22,403 bases of DNA from an uncultured Prevotella sp. (GTDB lineage Bacteria > Bacteroidota > Bacteroidia > Bacteroidales > Bacteroidaceae), in contig CAKOVA010000033.1 of assembly GCA_934120735.1 (NCBI GenBank), forward strand, positions 1 through 22,403, written 5' to 3'. A program made the position numbers and the translations under genes. Each line of letters opens with the position of its first letter. The first letter of the stretch is position 1. Shown piece after piece: positions 7,340 to 14,766 of this stretch. The notes beneath the pieces were generated by a model that was not told the origin of the DNA, ran no database searches, and worked only from the letters and a program-made list of their open reading frames with translations.

Positions 7340-8155
7340 TCAGGTGTCTTCTTCTGTTGAGGAGACAGCCTCTTCGAGTTGGTTGGAATCGCCTACATTG
7401 GTCATCCTCACAATCACGATACTCACTTCGTACAGCATCCAAATAGGCAGAGATACGATGAGCAAGGTGAACACGTCGGCCGTGGGTGTGACGACGGCTG
7501 CCACGATGAGAATGGCGACAATGGCGTGTCGGCGATATTTAGACATCCATTCGGCCCGCAGCAATCCGAAGATGGCGAGTAGCCAACTGATGACGGGAAT
7601 CTCAAACACAATGCCAAACACCAAGCTCATCATGAGCATCGTGTCCATGTACGACTGCAGCGACAGCATGGTTTGCACTTCATCGCTGACCTGGTAGGTA
7701 CCTAAAAAGCGGACGGTGAGGGGGAAGATGAGATAATAATTGATGAGAATGCCAATGATGAACATGACGTACCCGCTGCCCACAATCTTCAGTGCATAGC
7801 GCTGTTCGCGCTGGTACAGAGCGGGTGAGATGAACTTGTACAACACGTACAAGATGTAAGGTGAGGCGCACAAGACTCCGAAGCAGAGCGCCGTTTTCAT
7901 GTGTATCATGAACTGCTCGGTGAGCCCGATGTTCACCAGTTGGATGTTGAACGGCTCTACGCCCAGCAGGCGATACGTCACAAAGTGGCTGTCCTTGGGT
8001 GCCAGTACAATGTTAAAAAGCTCTTCCTTGAACATGAATGCCGCAATACCACAGATGAGGGCAACGGCAATAATCCTTATGAGCGTGCCGCGAAGCACGT
8101 CCAAATGTTCCCAGAAGGTGAGTTCTAAATCTTCTTCCATCATGAAACCCTCCAT
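7340..8155 (-). CDS. tatC: Sec-independent (twin-arginine) protein translocase TatC
   Basis: The product has 271 residues, typical of Bacteroidetes TatC. TatC is the inner-membrane receptor for folded proteins carrying twin-arginine signals. The N-terminal cytoplasmic signature is clear (EEDLELTFWEHLDVLRGTLIR, with E and R of the conserved HL.ELR-like element), followed by six hydrophobic segments. Conserved loops are visible, such as LCFGVLCASPYILY and FGIVFEIPVISWLL (the family's F...FE.P motif). The C-terminal tail is acidic and Ser/Thr-rich. Start 8155 could equally be the Met five residues later (MMEEDLEL). It lies 65 bases downstream of tatA on the same strand, forming a tatAC operon. 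Confidence 0.93.
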   Translation of the reverse strand: MEGFMMEEDLELTFWEHLDVLRGTLIRIIAVALICGIAAFMFKEELFNIVLAPKDSHFVTYRLLGVEPFNIQLVNIGLTEQFMIHMKTALCFGVLCASPYILYVLYKFISPALYQREQRYALKIVGSGYVMFIIGILINYYLIFPLTVRFLGTYQVSDEVQTMLSLQSYMDTMLMMSLVFGIVFEIPVISWLLAIFGLLRAEWMSKYRRHAIVAILIVAAVVTPTADVFTLLIVSLPIWMLYEVSIVIVRMTNVGDSNQLEEAVSSTEEDT

Positions 8156-8220
8156 GGGTGGTGTGTCAATCCCTTCCTTGTATGTTGGGATAGGGGAGTG
8201 CGAGAAAGACTGTCCTAGTC

Positions 8221-8406
8221 TTATTTCTTCGTCTCAGTGTCGTTGGTTTGTTGGTCTGGATCGAGGTCTTTCTCAATGCCGTTCACGCCGTCTTTGAAAC
8301 TTTTCACTCCTTTGCCCAAGCCTTTCATCAGCTCCGGGATTTTCTTTCCTCCAAAGAGGAGAAGAACGACAAGTACGATGAGTACAATTTCCGGTGTTCC
8401 AAGCAT
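8221..8406 (-). CDS. tatA: Twin-arginine translocase subunit TatA/E
   Basis: The product has 61 residues from the ATG at 8406 ([20 protein letters not shown]). The frame is open a further 13 codons upstream, but TatA proteins begin just before the transmembrane helix, so 8406 is preferred. The single helix spans about residues 5-20. It is followed by the conserved hinge [20 protein letters not shown], an amphipathic helix, and an acidic/polar tail. TatA oligomers form the translocation pore with TatC, encoded next downstream. A matching promoter lies at 8555-8584, giving a leader of about 140 bases. Confidence 0.92.
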   Translation of the reverse strand: MLGTPEIVLIVLVVLLLFGGKKIPELMKGLGKGVKSFKDGVNGIEKDLDPDQQTNDTETKK

Positions 8407-8554
8407 AATATCAATTTTTCTATTGAAGCACCATGGCTCGTCCAACTGGTGAGAAACTCACTGGCAGTGCAGACTTTTGTCAAGGTGCTATGGTTAGTGG
8501 TTTTGTTTTTTCAATGCATGTCTCGCCTAACTATTGCTGGCGTGCGCACTGATG

Positions 8555-8584
8555 CAAATGTACGAATAATATTTTGAACGACAA
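8555..8584 (-). promoter_or_regulatory. Promoter of tatA-tatC
   Basis: Read on the minus strand: TTG (8584-8582), 19 bases, TACATTTG (8562-8555). This is an exact fit to the Bacteroidetes pattern, reading toward tatA. Confidence 0.7.
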
Positions 8585-8589
8585 GTATA

Positions 8590-8630
8590 GGGCTGAGAAA
8601 TCAATGTGGTGGGTTAATATTTCTCAGCCC
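8590..8630. repeat. Perfect 12-bp inverted repeat behind the tat promoter
   Basis: GGGCTGAGAAAT (8590-8601) and ATTTCTCAGCCC (8619-8630) are perfect complements separated by 17 bases. No T-run follows on either strand, so a simple terminator is unlikely. The repeat sits just upstream of the tat promoter's -33 box, within the divergent region, which suits a regulator-binding site or a remnant of an element end. Confidence 0.6.
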
Positions 8631-8742
8631 AGATACACGACTCTTACATTTAAAAAGGTCGTTTGTTGTTAAATACAGTCCTATTGATTTGTTCAATTCG
8701 TTGTCAAAAACAACATTGCCCGTGAATGAAAAATCTGTACGG

Positions 8743-8764
8743 TTACTACAAAATAAAGTAGTAA
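8743..8764. promoter_or_regulatory. Dyad immediately upstream of the small-gene promoter
   Basis: TTACTAC (8743-8749) and GTAGTAA (8758-8764) flank the A-rich spacer AAAATAAA. A second dyad, TACTT-GTA-AAGTA (8766-8778), covers the -33 box. Together they look like operator sites for a dimeric regulator. Confidence 0.45.
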
Positions 8765-8768
8765 ATAC

Positions 8769-8799
8769 TTGTAAAGTACAAAAAAATGTATTACCTTTG
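8769..8799 (+). promoter_or_regulatory. Promoter of the small-protein pair
   Basis: TTG (8769-8771), 20 bases, TACCTTTG (8792-8799), an exact pattern match. Transcription from about 8806 leaves a leader of about 20 bases before ATG 8825. This rules out the longer frame beginning at 8786, which would start inside the promoter. Confidence 0.75.
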
Positions 8800-8824
8800 C
8801 GTTGTCTTAATAAAAACAACGGAA

Positions 8825-8980
8825 ATGAAACAAGAAATGGAAACAATGAGGGTTACAGATGAGGAAAGAGACCTCCTCGAGCAGATGAGAAACTACAACC
8901 GGTCTTATCCAAACGGTTATCCGGAACTACTCAGTATCATCATTGAGAAGTTTTACGCTATGCTCCGACAACCTTATTGA
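8825..8980 (+). CDS. Small acidic protein, unrecognised
   Basis: The product has 51 residues starting MKQEMETMRVTDEERDLLEQ, then a Tyr/Asn-rich linker (RNYNRSYPNGYPE) and a C-terminal helix (LLSIIIEKFYAMLRQ). It is predicted to be mostly helical and cytoplasmic; no signal or membrane segment is seen. I do not recognise a named family. Short proteins with a 'MR.TDEERDL' start commonly precede DUF5053-like genes in Prevotella-type genomes, but that is recall. The clean promoter, the ATG at 8825, and a same-strand partner gene 63 bases downstream support it as a real gene. Confidence 0.65.
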   Translation: MKQEMETMRVTDEERDLLEQMRNYNRSYPNGYPELLSIIIEKFYAMLRQPY

Positions 8981-9043
8981 CAACAAAACCACCGCTCCTC
9001 TCCCAATGGGGATGGAGCTTCAACTAAAAGAAAGGAAACAGCA

Positions 9044-9298
9044 ATGGAAACAGTTATCAAAAAACAGGAAGTGGTAAGTGATATGAAACAGCGTCTGGCA
9101 GACATCAACCTCTCGGTGTCTTGGATGGACTTTGCCAACAAATACTTCCACAAATCGTCTTCATGGTTCTATCACAAGTTGAACGGAATCGACGGCAATG
9201 GTGGCAAGGGCGGTTTCAACGAGGAGGAGTTGGAACAGCTGCGCGGATCGCTCTTCGACCTGAGCAACCGCATACGAAGAGCCGCAGAAAGCATTTAG
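9044..9298 (+). CDS. DUF5053-like small protein
   Basis: The product has 84 residues. The core KYFHKSSSWFYHKLNGIDGN followed by FNEEELEQLRGSLFDLSNRI resembles DUF5053 proteins (pattern Y..K...WLYQR.NG...G....F...E...L...L.D...I). The SSSWFYHKLNG element looks like a recognition helix of a small helix-turn-helix fold, so DNA binding is plausible but unproven. A polypurine AAAGAAAGGAAA precedes the ATG at 9044. It forms a unit with the 51-residue gene upstream and ends before two hairpins. Function is unknown. Confidence 0.68.
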   Translation: METVIKKQEVVSDMKQRLADINLSVSWMDFANKYFHKSSSWFYHKLNGIDGNGGKGGFNEEELEQLRGSLFDLSNRIRRAAESI

Positions 9299-9333
9299 GC
9301 GTGGTTATCTGTTTGACCAATTAAGACAAAAGA

Positions 9334-9352
9334 CGCCCGACGCCTACGGGCG
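9334..9352. other. Small GC-rich hairpin after the DUF5053-like gene
   Basis: CGCCCG (9334-9339) pairs with CGGGCG (9347-9352), loop seven bases, with no T-run. It precedes the main terminator and may stabilise the 3' end of the transcript. Confidence 0.45.
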
Positions 9353-9364
9353 CAACCTTACCGC

Positions 9365-9406
9365 AAGCGCATGCTTCCCACCATGGAGAGCATGCGCTTT
9401 GTTTCT
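9365..9406 (+). terminator. Terminator of the small-protein unit
   Basis: AAGCGCATGCT (9365-9375) and AGCATGCGCTT (9389-9399) form a perfect 11-pair stem with a 13-base loop, then TTTGTTTCT. It ends the 8825-9298 unit. Confidence 0.75.
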
Positions 9407-9421
9407 ATTGTCTTCAAAAGG

Positions 9422-9453
9422 TTTGTTCCTTAAGCTGATTATTTCTAAATTTG
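9422..9453 (+). promoter_or_regulatory. Orphan promoter with no obvious gene downstream
   Basis: TTTG (9422-9425), 20 bases, TAAATTTG (9446-9453): a full match including the first T of the -33 box. It lies after a terminator and points into about 200 bases with no convincing gene, then into the antisense of prfC. Confidence 0.55.
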
Positions 9454-9460
9454 CATCATA

Positions 9461-9574
9461 ACATCTTATCAGCAAACAATTACACACATAGCCATCAATC
9501 ATTCCAACATATCAAACTTTAACAGTAGCTAATGGCATATTGTAGCACAGAAGCGTGACACACCCTCACGTTTT
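9461..9574 (+). ncRNA. Candidate small RNA in the gap before prfC
   Basis: This stretch follows the orphan promoter and ends in a hairpin: AAGCGTGA (9551-9558) pairs with TCACGTTT (9566-9573), loop seven bases, one G-U, trailing TTTTG. Only very short reading frames occur, such as ATG 9532 with eight codons. Length and layout fit a small RNA of about 110 bases or a leader peptide. The hairpin is modest, so this is a hypothesis. The rest of the gap, to 9660, shows nothing else. Confidence 0.3.
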
Positions 9575-9660
9575 GAAGCCGTCGTGCCAACGTCAACCTT
9601 ACAAGGAATTGTTATGCGCATCGTCCATGTCCCATGAGCGTGAACGGAGATGCCCGTCCA

Positions 9661-11226
9661 TCAAAATTCGCTGGTAAAGTGGAATTTGATGTGCTTGAAG
9701 TCTTGTTGCGCCATGCTCAGCATGTAGCTTGAGTCGGCCAGAAACACGTCGCGTCCCTGTCGATCCTTGGCCATGTACTGGTATTTGCGCTGCTTGAAGT
9801 TTTCCAGCTCCTCTTGGTTGTCGGCTTCTATCCAGCAAGCCTTGTACAGTCGAACCGGTTCCCATCGGCATTTGGCATTGTACTCGTTCTCCAGGCGGTA
9901 TTGAATCACCTCGAATTGCAGTTGTCCTACGGTGCCGATAATCTTGCGTTGGTTGAACTGGTTGATAAACAACTGTGCCACACCCTCGTCCATGAGCTGC
10001 TCGATGCCTTTGTTGAGCTGTTTTGACTTCATGGGGTCTTCGTTCTCGATGTATTTGAACATCTCGGGTGAGAACGATGGTAGTCCCTTGAAGTGAATCT
10101 CTTCGCCCTCGGTCAGCGTGTCACCAATCTTGAAGATGCCGTTATCTGGCAGACCCACGATGTCGCCGGGGTAGGCTTCTTCGATGGTGCTCTTGCGCTG
10201 CGCCATAAACTGGGTGGGCGACGAGAAGCGTACCGTCTTGCCGTTGCGCACATGCAGATAAGGTTGGTTGCGCACAAACTTGCCCGAGCATACCTTGCAG
10301 AAGGCGATGCACGATCGATGGTTAGGGTCGATGTTGGCCGTGATTTTGAAGATAAATCCCGTGAACTTGGGTTCTTCGGGGCGGATGACGCGTTCTTCTG
10401 CCTGTGTGGGTTTGGGGCTTGGCGCAATCTCTACAAAGCAGTTGAGTAGTTCCTGAACACCGAAGTTGTTGAGCGCCGAGCCAAAGAACACCGGTGCCAC
10501 CTCAGCCGATAGGTAAGTCTGCTTGTCAAAAGCAGGGTACACGCCATCAACCAGTTCGAGGTCATCGCGCAGTTGGGCGGCCTCTTGTTCGCCCACCTGT
10601 TTGTCCAGTTCTTCGCTTTGGATGTCTACCTCCACCTTCTCGGTCACCCGTTGTTTGTTGGGCGTGAAGAGGTTGAGCTGCTGTTCGTAGATGTTGTACA
10701 CGCCCTTGAACTTTCTTCCTTGTCCAATGGGCCAACTCAGTGGGCGCACCTTGATTTGGAGTTCTTTCTCCAGTTCGTCCAGCACGTCGAATGGGTCACG
10801 TCCCTCGCGATCCATCTTGTTGATGAAGATAATCACCGGCGTCTTGCGCATGCGGCACACCTCCATCAACTTTCGGGTTTGTGCCTCCACACCTTTGGCC
10901 GAATCGACCACGATGATCGCCGAGTCAACGGCCGTGAGCGTGCGGTAAGTGTCCTCAGCAAAGTCTTGGTGGCCCGGCGTGTCGAGAATATTGACCTTGT
11001 AGCCCTCATAATCAAACTCCATGACCGAGGTAGATACCGAGATACCTCTTTGTTTCTCGATGTCCATCCAGTCGCTGGTGGCCGTTTTCTTAATTTTGTT
11101 GTTCTTGACCGCTCCGGCCACTTGAATCTGTCCACCGAAGAGCAAGAACTTTTCGGTGAGGGTGGTCTTACCTGCGTCAGGGTGTGATATGATGGCGAAG
11201 GTTCGCCTGCGTTGTATTTCGTTCAT
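9661..11226 (-). CDS. prfC: Peptide chain release factor 3 (GTPase)
   Basis: The product has 521 residues, full length for RF3, the cytoplasmic GTPase that removes RF1/RF2 from the ribosome after termination. The GTP-binding motifs are intact: [10 protein letters not shown] (P-loop, 14-23), DIEKQRGIS (switch I, about 55-63), DTPGHQDF (82-89, DxxG) and NKMD (136-139). RF3-specific regions follow: [30 protein letters not shown] and [16 protein letters not shown]. The start ATG at 11226 gives the standard [20 protein letters not shown]. It is last in an apparent minus-strand operon, six bases after rfbD. Confidence 0.96.
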   Translation of the reverse strand: MNEIQRRRTFAIISHPDAGKTTLTEKFLLFGGQIQVAGAVKNNKIKKTATSDWMDIEKQRGISVSTSVMEFDYEGYKVNILDTPGHQDFAEDTYRTLTAVDSAIIVVDSAKGVEAQTRKLMEVCRMRKTPVIIFINKMDREGRDPFDVLDELEKELQIKVRPLSWPIGQGRKFKGVYNIYEQQLNLFTPNKQRVTEKVEVDIQSEELDKQVGEQEAAQLRDDLELVDGVYPAFDKQTYLSAEVAPVFFGSALNNFGVQELLNCFVEIAPSPKPTQAEERVIRPEEPKFTGFIFKITANIDPNHRSCIAFCKVCSGKFVRNQPYLHVRNGKTVRFSSPTQFMAQRKSTIEEAYPGDIVGLPDNGIFKIGDTLTEGEEIHFKGLPSFSPEMFKYIENEDPMKSKQLNKGIEQLMDEGVAQLFINQFNQRKIIGTVGQLQFEVIQYRLENEYNAKCRWEPVRLYKACWIEADNQEELENFKQRKYQYMAKDRQGRDVFLADSSYMLSMAQQDFKHIKFHFTSEF

Positions 11227-11232
11227 AAATCG

Positions 11233-12081
11233 TTATTTCGTATGCATGCACTTCGTGAGGCTCTCTTCCCAATGAGGGATTTCGATGCCAAAGGTTTCCT
11301 TGATTTTTGTCTTGTCCAACACGCTGTAAGCAGGTCGTTGAGCCGGTGTGGGATATTCAGCGGTGTGCAGCGGCTTGACGTGACAGGTGGTGATGCCGGC
11401 AATGCGGTGAATGGCCTTGGTGAAGTCGTACCAGCTCGTGACTCCCTCGTTGGAGAAGTGATAGATGCCCGGCACGATGCCCTTGTCGATGATGGTCATG
11501 ATGGCCAATGCCAGGTCGTGCGCGTAGGTGGGTGTGCCTATCTGGTCGAAGATTACGCCCAGCTGCTGTTTCTCTTGCCCCAGTCGCAACATCGTCTTGA
11601 CGAAGTTGTTGCCGAAAGTAGAGTAGAGCCACGCCGTGCGGATGATGACATGTTTTGGACATGTCTTCGCCACGGCCACCTCACCAGCCAACTTGGTGGC
11701 GCCATACACGCTGTTGGGGCAGGGTGTGTCGCTTTCGGTGTAGGGCGTGTGTTGCGTGCCATCGAATACATAGTCGGTGCTGATTTGCACCATCCATCCA
11801 TCGCGCTTGGCCATGGCAACAGCCAAGTAAGTTGGCGCCTCGGCGTTGAGAGCCGTTGCCAATCGCTTGTTGCTCTCGGCCTTGTCCACTGCCGTGTAGG
11901 CGGCGCAGTTCACAATGCCATCGATTTCGTGTTCTTCCACGAACCTGTTGATGGCGTCGCTGTCGGTGATGTCCAGTTCGTTGACGTCGGTGTTGAACCA
12001 GTGGTACTCAGGATAATCCTTCTGCAGCACCTGCATTTCGTTTCCCAGTTGGCCGTTGCAGCCTGTAATGAGTATGTTCAT
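11233..12081 (-). CDS. rfbD: dTDP-4-dehydrorhamnose reductase
   Basis: The product has 282 residues. RfbD reduces dTDP-4-dehydrorhamnose to dTDP-L-rhamnose with NAD(P)H, the last step in making the rhamnose donor for surface polysaccharide. An extended-SDR Rossmann motif (MNILITGCNGQLG; G7, G10, G13), the STDYVFDG segment (101-108), and the catalytic YGATK (Tyr126, Lys130) are visible. The frame is open 32 codons further upstream, but that would overlap DUF4924; the ATG at 12081 starts exactly at the Rossmann strand. It lies four bases after the DUF4924 stop. rfbA, B and C are not in the window, so this copy is detached from a rhamnose cluster. Confidence 0.92.
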   Translation of the reverse strand: MNILITGCNGQLGNEMQVLQKDYPEYHWFNTDVNELDITDSDAINRFVEEHEIDGIVNCAAYTAVDKAESNKRLATALNAEAPTYLAVAMAKRDGWMVQISTDYVFDGTQHTPYTESDTPCPNSVYGATKLAGEVAVAKTCPKHVIIRTAWLYSTFGNNFVKTMLRLGQEKQQLGVIFDQIGTPTYAHDLALAIMTIIDKGIVPGIYHFSNEGVTSWYDFTKAIHRIAGITTCHVKPLHTAEYPTPAQRPAYSVLDKTKIKETFGIEIPHWEESLTKCMHTK

Positions 12082-12085
12082 TGTT

Positions 12086-12634
12086 TTAATCCTCCTCAAA
12101 TTGAAGTCCTTCGTTGCGATCCTTAATATAATAGTCAGACAGCATGCCGATGAAAGTAGTAATCTCCTGAATGGCATGTGTGGTGTCGGGCGAGATGTCC
12201 TTGTGTTGCAACCGCAGCAGCATCACGCCGTACAGGGCGTTGAGACATACCTGAATCTCTTCTTCCTCGTGTTCGCCTTTACGCCTCAGCTCCACGATGA
12301 ACGGCAGCACCTTATAGTACTGTGCCGAATAGAAGGGAAACTTGGTACTTTGCAGCAGTCTACGGTGCAGGTCAATGAGGTCAGTAACGATGACCTGGTT
12401 TATCTGCAGGTGTCCGCCCTGTCGTTTGCCTTCCTCGTTCATCATGCGAATGAGGTTGCCATACCAGTCTACCATTTCTTCCTTCTGTTCGTCCGTGTAG
12501 TCGAACTGACTGATGTATTCGCGGCGGATGCGCGACAGCGAACAATCGTACACGCGGATGATGTCTTCTACCTGCCACATATATAATATGTATTCGGCGA
12601 TGCTCTTTTTGCGTAGTTGTTGTGAGATATACAC
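12086..12634 (-). CDS. DUF4924 family protein
   Basis: The product has 182 residues, helical and soluble, beginning MYISQQLRKKSIAEYILYMW. It contains QVEDIIRVY, EEMVDWYGNLIRMM and, near the end, IGMLSDYYIKDR. This matches the Bacteroidetes-specific DUF4924 family, of unknown function, often encoded just before rfbD and prfC. It shows no signal peptide or catalytic motif I can name. Spacing of four bases to rfbD indicates cotranscription and probably coupled translation. The neighbourhood hints at no single pathway, since RF3 and rhamnose synthesis are unrelated. Confidence 0.82.
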   Translation of the reverse strand: MYISQQLRKKSIAEYILYMWQVEDIIRVYDCSLSRIRREYISQFDYTDEQKEEMVDWYGNLIRMMNEEGKRQGGHLQINQVIVTDLIDLHRRLLQSTKFPFYSAQYYKVLPFIVELRRKGEHEEEEIQVCLNALYGVMLLRLQHKDISPDTTHAIQEITTFIGMLSDYYIKDRNEGLQFEED

Positions 12635-12739
12635 GTTTGATGTTGTATTATGAGGTTGAATATTCGATGGGGTGCTTCGGCGTTTCCAAGTGAAACGGTA
12701 TCGGCACGTCGTGCCAGTCAGCGGTTTGACAATAACTGG
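12635..12739. other. Intergenic stretch with nested palindromes
   Basis: Between DUF4924 and the LysE-type gene lie CGTTTC-CAAGT-GAAACG (12681-12697), GGCAC-GTC-GTGCC (12703-12715), and a longer-range GCCAGT/ACTGGC pair (12713-12718 with 12735-12740) that reaches the LysE stop codon. No T-run and no clear promoter box are seen. These may be 3'-end structures of the LysE transcript or a processing site. Confidence 0.4.
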
Positions 12740-13408
12740 CTAATAGTGGAAGGTGTAAAGATTGAACACCGTTCCGATGAGGATGATGATGGAGCACACG
12801 ATGACGATGCTCCCAATAATCTTGTTGATAATCACGATGCCGTTGTCGTCAAACTTGCCACGCACCTTATCAATGACCCATGTCAGACCGTACCACCACA
12901 GCAGTGCACCGCCAAAGATGCCTAAGTAACCGCTCACCATCTCGACAGGATGGTCGGGGACGACAAACTTGAACTGCGCGTACATGGCGATGAACAGCAG
13001 GATGATGAGTGGATTTAAAAACGTTATCCAGAAAGCTGTGATGCCGTTGTACAGGTATGTACCCTTCGTTTTACCGCTAACGTGCATGTGCTTTGTGGGG
13101 TTGTTACGAAAACTGTAAATGCCGAACAGCAAAAGCAAAATGCTGCCCAATATCTGTAATACGAAAAGATTCTTGGGGTTGGTAATCAAATCCATCATAA
13201 AACTCATGCCCAAACCCGTGAGCAGGGCGTAGATGATATCTGAAAAAGCGGCGCCCACACCTGTCACCAAGCCATACCAGCGCCCTTTGTTCAACGTTCG
13301 CTGAACGCACAACACACCCACGGGACCCATCAGTCCCGAAGCAATCACTCCGATGATGATGCCCTTCCAAATCTGGTCGATGATATCAATGTGAAACTCA
13401 AACGGCAT
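12740..13408 (-). CDS. LysE-family transporter
   Basis: The product has 222 residues from the ATG at 13408 (MPFEFHIDIIDQIWKGIIIG). About six hydrophobic segments are present. The LysE/RhtB hallmark region is near the N-terminus (GLMGPVGVLCVQRTLNKGRWYG, matching the family's 'PGP..........R.G...G' pattern), followed by GVGAAFSDIIYALLTGLG and FWITFLNPL. Members export amino acids or other small metabolites across the inner membrane; the substrate is unknown. The frame is open 23 codons upstream, but that extension contains the gene's own promoter box (13445-13452), so 13408 is preferred. Confidence 0.82.
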   Translation of the reverse strand: MPFEFHIDIIDQIWKGIIIGVIASGLMGPVGVLCVQRTLNKGRWYGLVTGVGAAFSDIIYALLTGLGMSFMMDLITNPKNLFVLQILGSILLLLFGIYSFRNNPTKHMHVSGKTKGTYLYNGITAFWITFLNPLIILLFIAMYAQFKFVVPDHPVEMVSGYLGIFGGALLWWYGLTWVIDKVRGKFDDNGIVIINKIIGSIVIVCSIIILIGTVFNLYTFHY

Positions 13409-13444
13409 ATTGTATGCAAAATTGCGAAAATTATGCGAGATGCA

Positions 13445-13477
13445 CAAATTTATGATGTGAAAGTTTGTGTTATACAA
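13445..13477 (-). promoter_or_regulatory. Probable promoter of the LysE-family gene
   Basis: On the minus strand: TTG (13477-13475), 22 bases, TAAATTTG (13452-13445). The spacing is slightly long. It overlaps the divergent ROK promoter. Confidence 0.45.
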
Positions 13478-13494
13478 GTTTTTTAATACCTTTG
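13464..13494 (+). promoter_or_regulatory. Promoter of the ROK kinase transcript
   Basis: TTTG (13464-13467), 19 bases, TACCTTTG (13487-13494), a textbook match. Transcription should start near 13501, so the leader is about 180 bases. Confidence 0.8.
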
Positions 13495-13500
13495 CGAAAC

Positions 13501-13683
13501 GTGTAAGAACCCCTCATTAGGTCTTCCCGATAGGGTTCGTCTGCGTGCGAAAGGGCATGGCGTACCTCGTGCAAGTCGAAGGGTGCAACGCTGATGCAGC
13601 CGAGAGCCGAAACGCATCCACGCCCGCAAAGGGAGGTAGTAAACGATTTCTATACTAACTTATAATAAAAACGAAAACATCAC
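13501..13683 (+). ncRNA. GC-rich structured leader RNA upstream of the ROK kinase
   Basis: This leader stands out from other AT-rich leaders here. Pairings visible by eye: GAACCC (13507-13512) with GGGTTC (13533-13538); alternatively CCC-GATA-GGG (13526-13535); GGGCATGG-CGT (13553-13563) with ACG and CCACGCCC (13612-13625), one mismatch and a three-base bulge; and inside it GGGTGCA (13581-13587) with TGCAGCC (13595-13601), one G-G mismatch. The AT-rich last 35 bases carry the start region. No reading frame of note is present. It could be a cis-regulatory element, or a stable RNA gene with the kinase downstream. I match it to no known riboswitch, and the SRP and HDV-ribozyme signatures are absent. 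Confidence 0.5.
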
Positions 13684-14661
13684 ATGAAAGCAGTTTCTGA
13701 ATTGAAACCGTATGTAATCGGTTTAGACTTAGGTGGAACCAACTCTGTCTTCGGCATCGTTGACAGCCGTGGTGACATCAAGGCCACCACATCCATCAAG
13801 ACGCAAGGATATGACAACGTAGACGACTATGTAGACGCTTCCATTGAGGCTTTGCAGTTGATCATCGACCAAGTGGGCGGCATCGACAAGATTAAAGCCA
13901 TGGGTATCGGTGCACCCAACGGCAACTTCTACAACGGAACCATCGAGTTTGCACCCAACCTCAGCTGGGGACACAACGGCATTGTGCCTTTGGCCAAGCT
14001 GTTCTCTGATAAGTTGGGCATCCCCGTGGCACTTACCAACGATGCCAATGCGGCAGCCATCGGTGAGATGACCTATGGCGTGGCGCGTGGCATGAAGAAT
14101 TTCATCGTCATCACCCTCGGTACAGGTGTCGGCTCGGGCATCGTTGTGAATGGTCAGTTGGTGTATGGCAGCGATGGATTCGCTGGCGAGCTGGGACACG
14201 TTGTGGTGCGTCGTGAGAACGGACGTTCGTGTGGTTGCGGTCGCTTCGGCTGCTTGGAGGCTTATTGCTCGGCTACCGGTGTTGCCCGTACGGCTCGCGA
14301 ATTGCTCGAGACAACCGAAGAACCCTCTATCTTGCGCGACATGATTCCGGAAGACATTACTTCATTGGATGTGAGCATTGCCGCAGGTAAGGGTGACAAG
14401 CTGTCGCAGCATGTTTATCAGATGACGGGCGAAATGCTCGGTGAGGCTTGTGCCAACTTTGCCGCCTTCTCTTCACCCGAGGCATTTATCTTCTTCGGTG
14501 GCTTGACGAAGGCTGGCGATTTGCTGATGAAGCCTTTGAAGGAAAGCTACGACAAGCATGTGCTGAAGATATTTAAAGACAAGGCCAAGTTCTTGATTAG
14601 CGGGCTTGATGGTTCATCGGCCGCCGTGTTGGGAGCCAGTGCCATTGGCTGGGAGATATAA
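13684..14661 (+). CDS. ROK-family sugar kinase (glucokinase-like)
   Basis: The product has 325 residues, normal for ROK kinases. It has the phosphate-binding motif GLDLGGTN (13-20), the catalytic aspartate in LTNDANAAAIGE (Asp120), adenosine-region glycine loop TLGTGVGSGI (144-153), the sugar-contact motif GELGH (168-172; Glu169, His172), and the ROK zinc site CGCGRFGC (Cys183, Cys185, Cys190, with His172). All are intact, so it is probably an active ATP-dependent hexokinase, most likely for glucose. There is no helix-turn-helix N-terminus, so it is not a ROK repressor. It forms a monocistronic unit between its own promoter and the terminator at 14767-14806. Confidence 0.9.
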   Translation: MKAVSELKPYVIGLDLGGTNSVFGIVDSRGDIKATTSIKTQGYDNVDDYVDASIEALQLIIDQVGGIDKIKAMGIGAPNGNFYNGTIEFAPNLSWGHNGIVPLAKLFSDKLGIPVALTNDANAAAIGEMTYGVARGMKNFIVITLGTGVGSGIVVNGQLVYGSDGFAGELGHVVVRRENGRSCGCGRFGCLEAYCSATGVARTARELLETTEEPSILRDMIPEDITSLDVSIAAGKGDKLSQHVYQMTGEMLGEACANFAAFSSPEAFIFFGGLTKAGDLLMKPLKESYDKHVLKIFKDKAKFLISGLDGSSAAVLGASAIGWEI

Positions 14662-14663
14662 GC

Positions 14664-14683
14664 ATCGCTGCCACTGCAGCGAT
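14664..14683 (+). other. Hairpin directly after the ROK stop codon
   Basis: ATCGCTG (14664-14670) pairs with CAGCGAT (14677-14683), loop six bases. Further overlapping complementary segments follow (GATGATA/TATCATC and CTGGCTT/AAGCCAG up to about 14745), so the 3' end can fold in alternative ways before the terminator. Confidence 0.5.
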
Positions 14684-14766
14684 TAAGATGATAGATGCTG
14701 GCTTCAGCGAATTGGCTTTGATAGATTTCAAGCTTATCATCTAAGCCAGAGATAGTACAAAAAAGA

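Noticed and set aside
10573..11187. 204-codon plus-strand frame opposite prfC
   Set aside because: It is a shadow frame of prfC, whose GTPase motifs are intact.
11212..12126. 304-codon plus-strand frame opposite rfbD
   Set aside because: It is the antisense shadow of rfbD: no promoter, low-complexity Val/His/Gly composition, and no recognisable motifs.
12082..12177. N-terminal extension of RfbD
   Set aside because: The 32 extra codons run through the end of DUF4924; the Rossmann fold begins exactly at ATG 12081.
13551..13625. Possible HDV-like ribozyme or SRP RNA in the ROK leader
   Set aside because: A GGGCATGG start hinted at HDV-like folds, but the nested P1/P3 pairings fail; the conserved SRP loop sequences are also absent.
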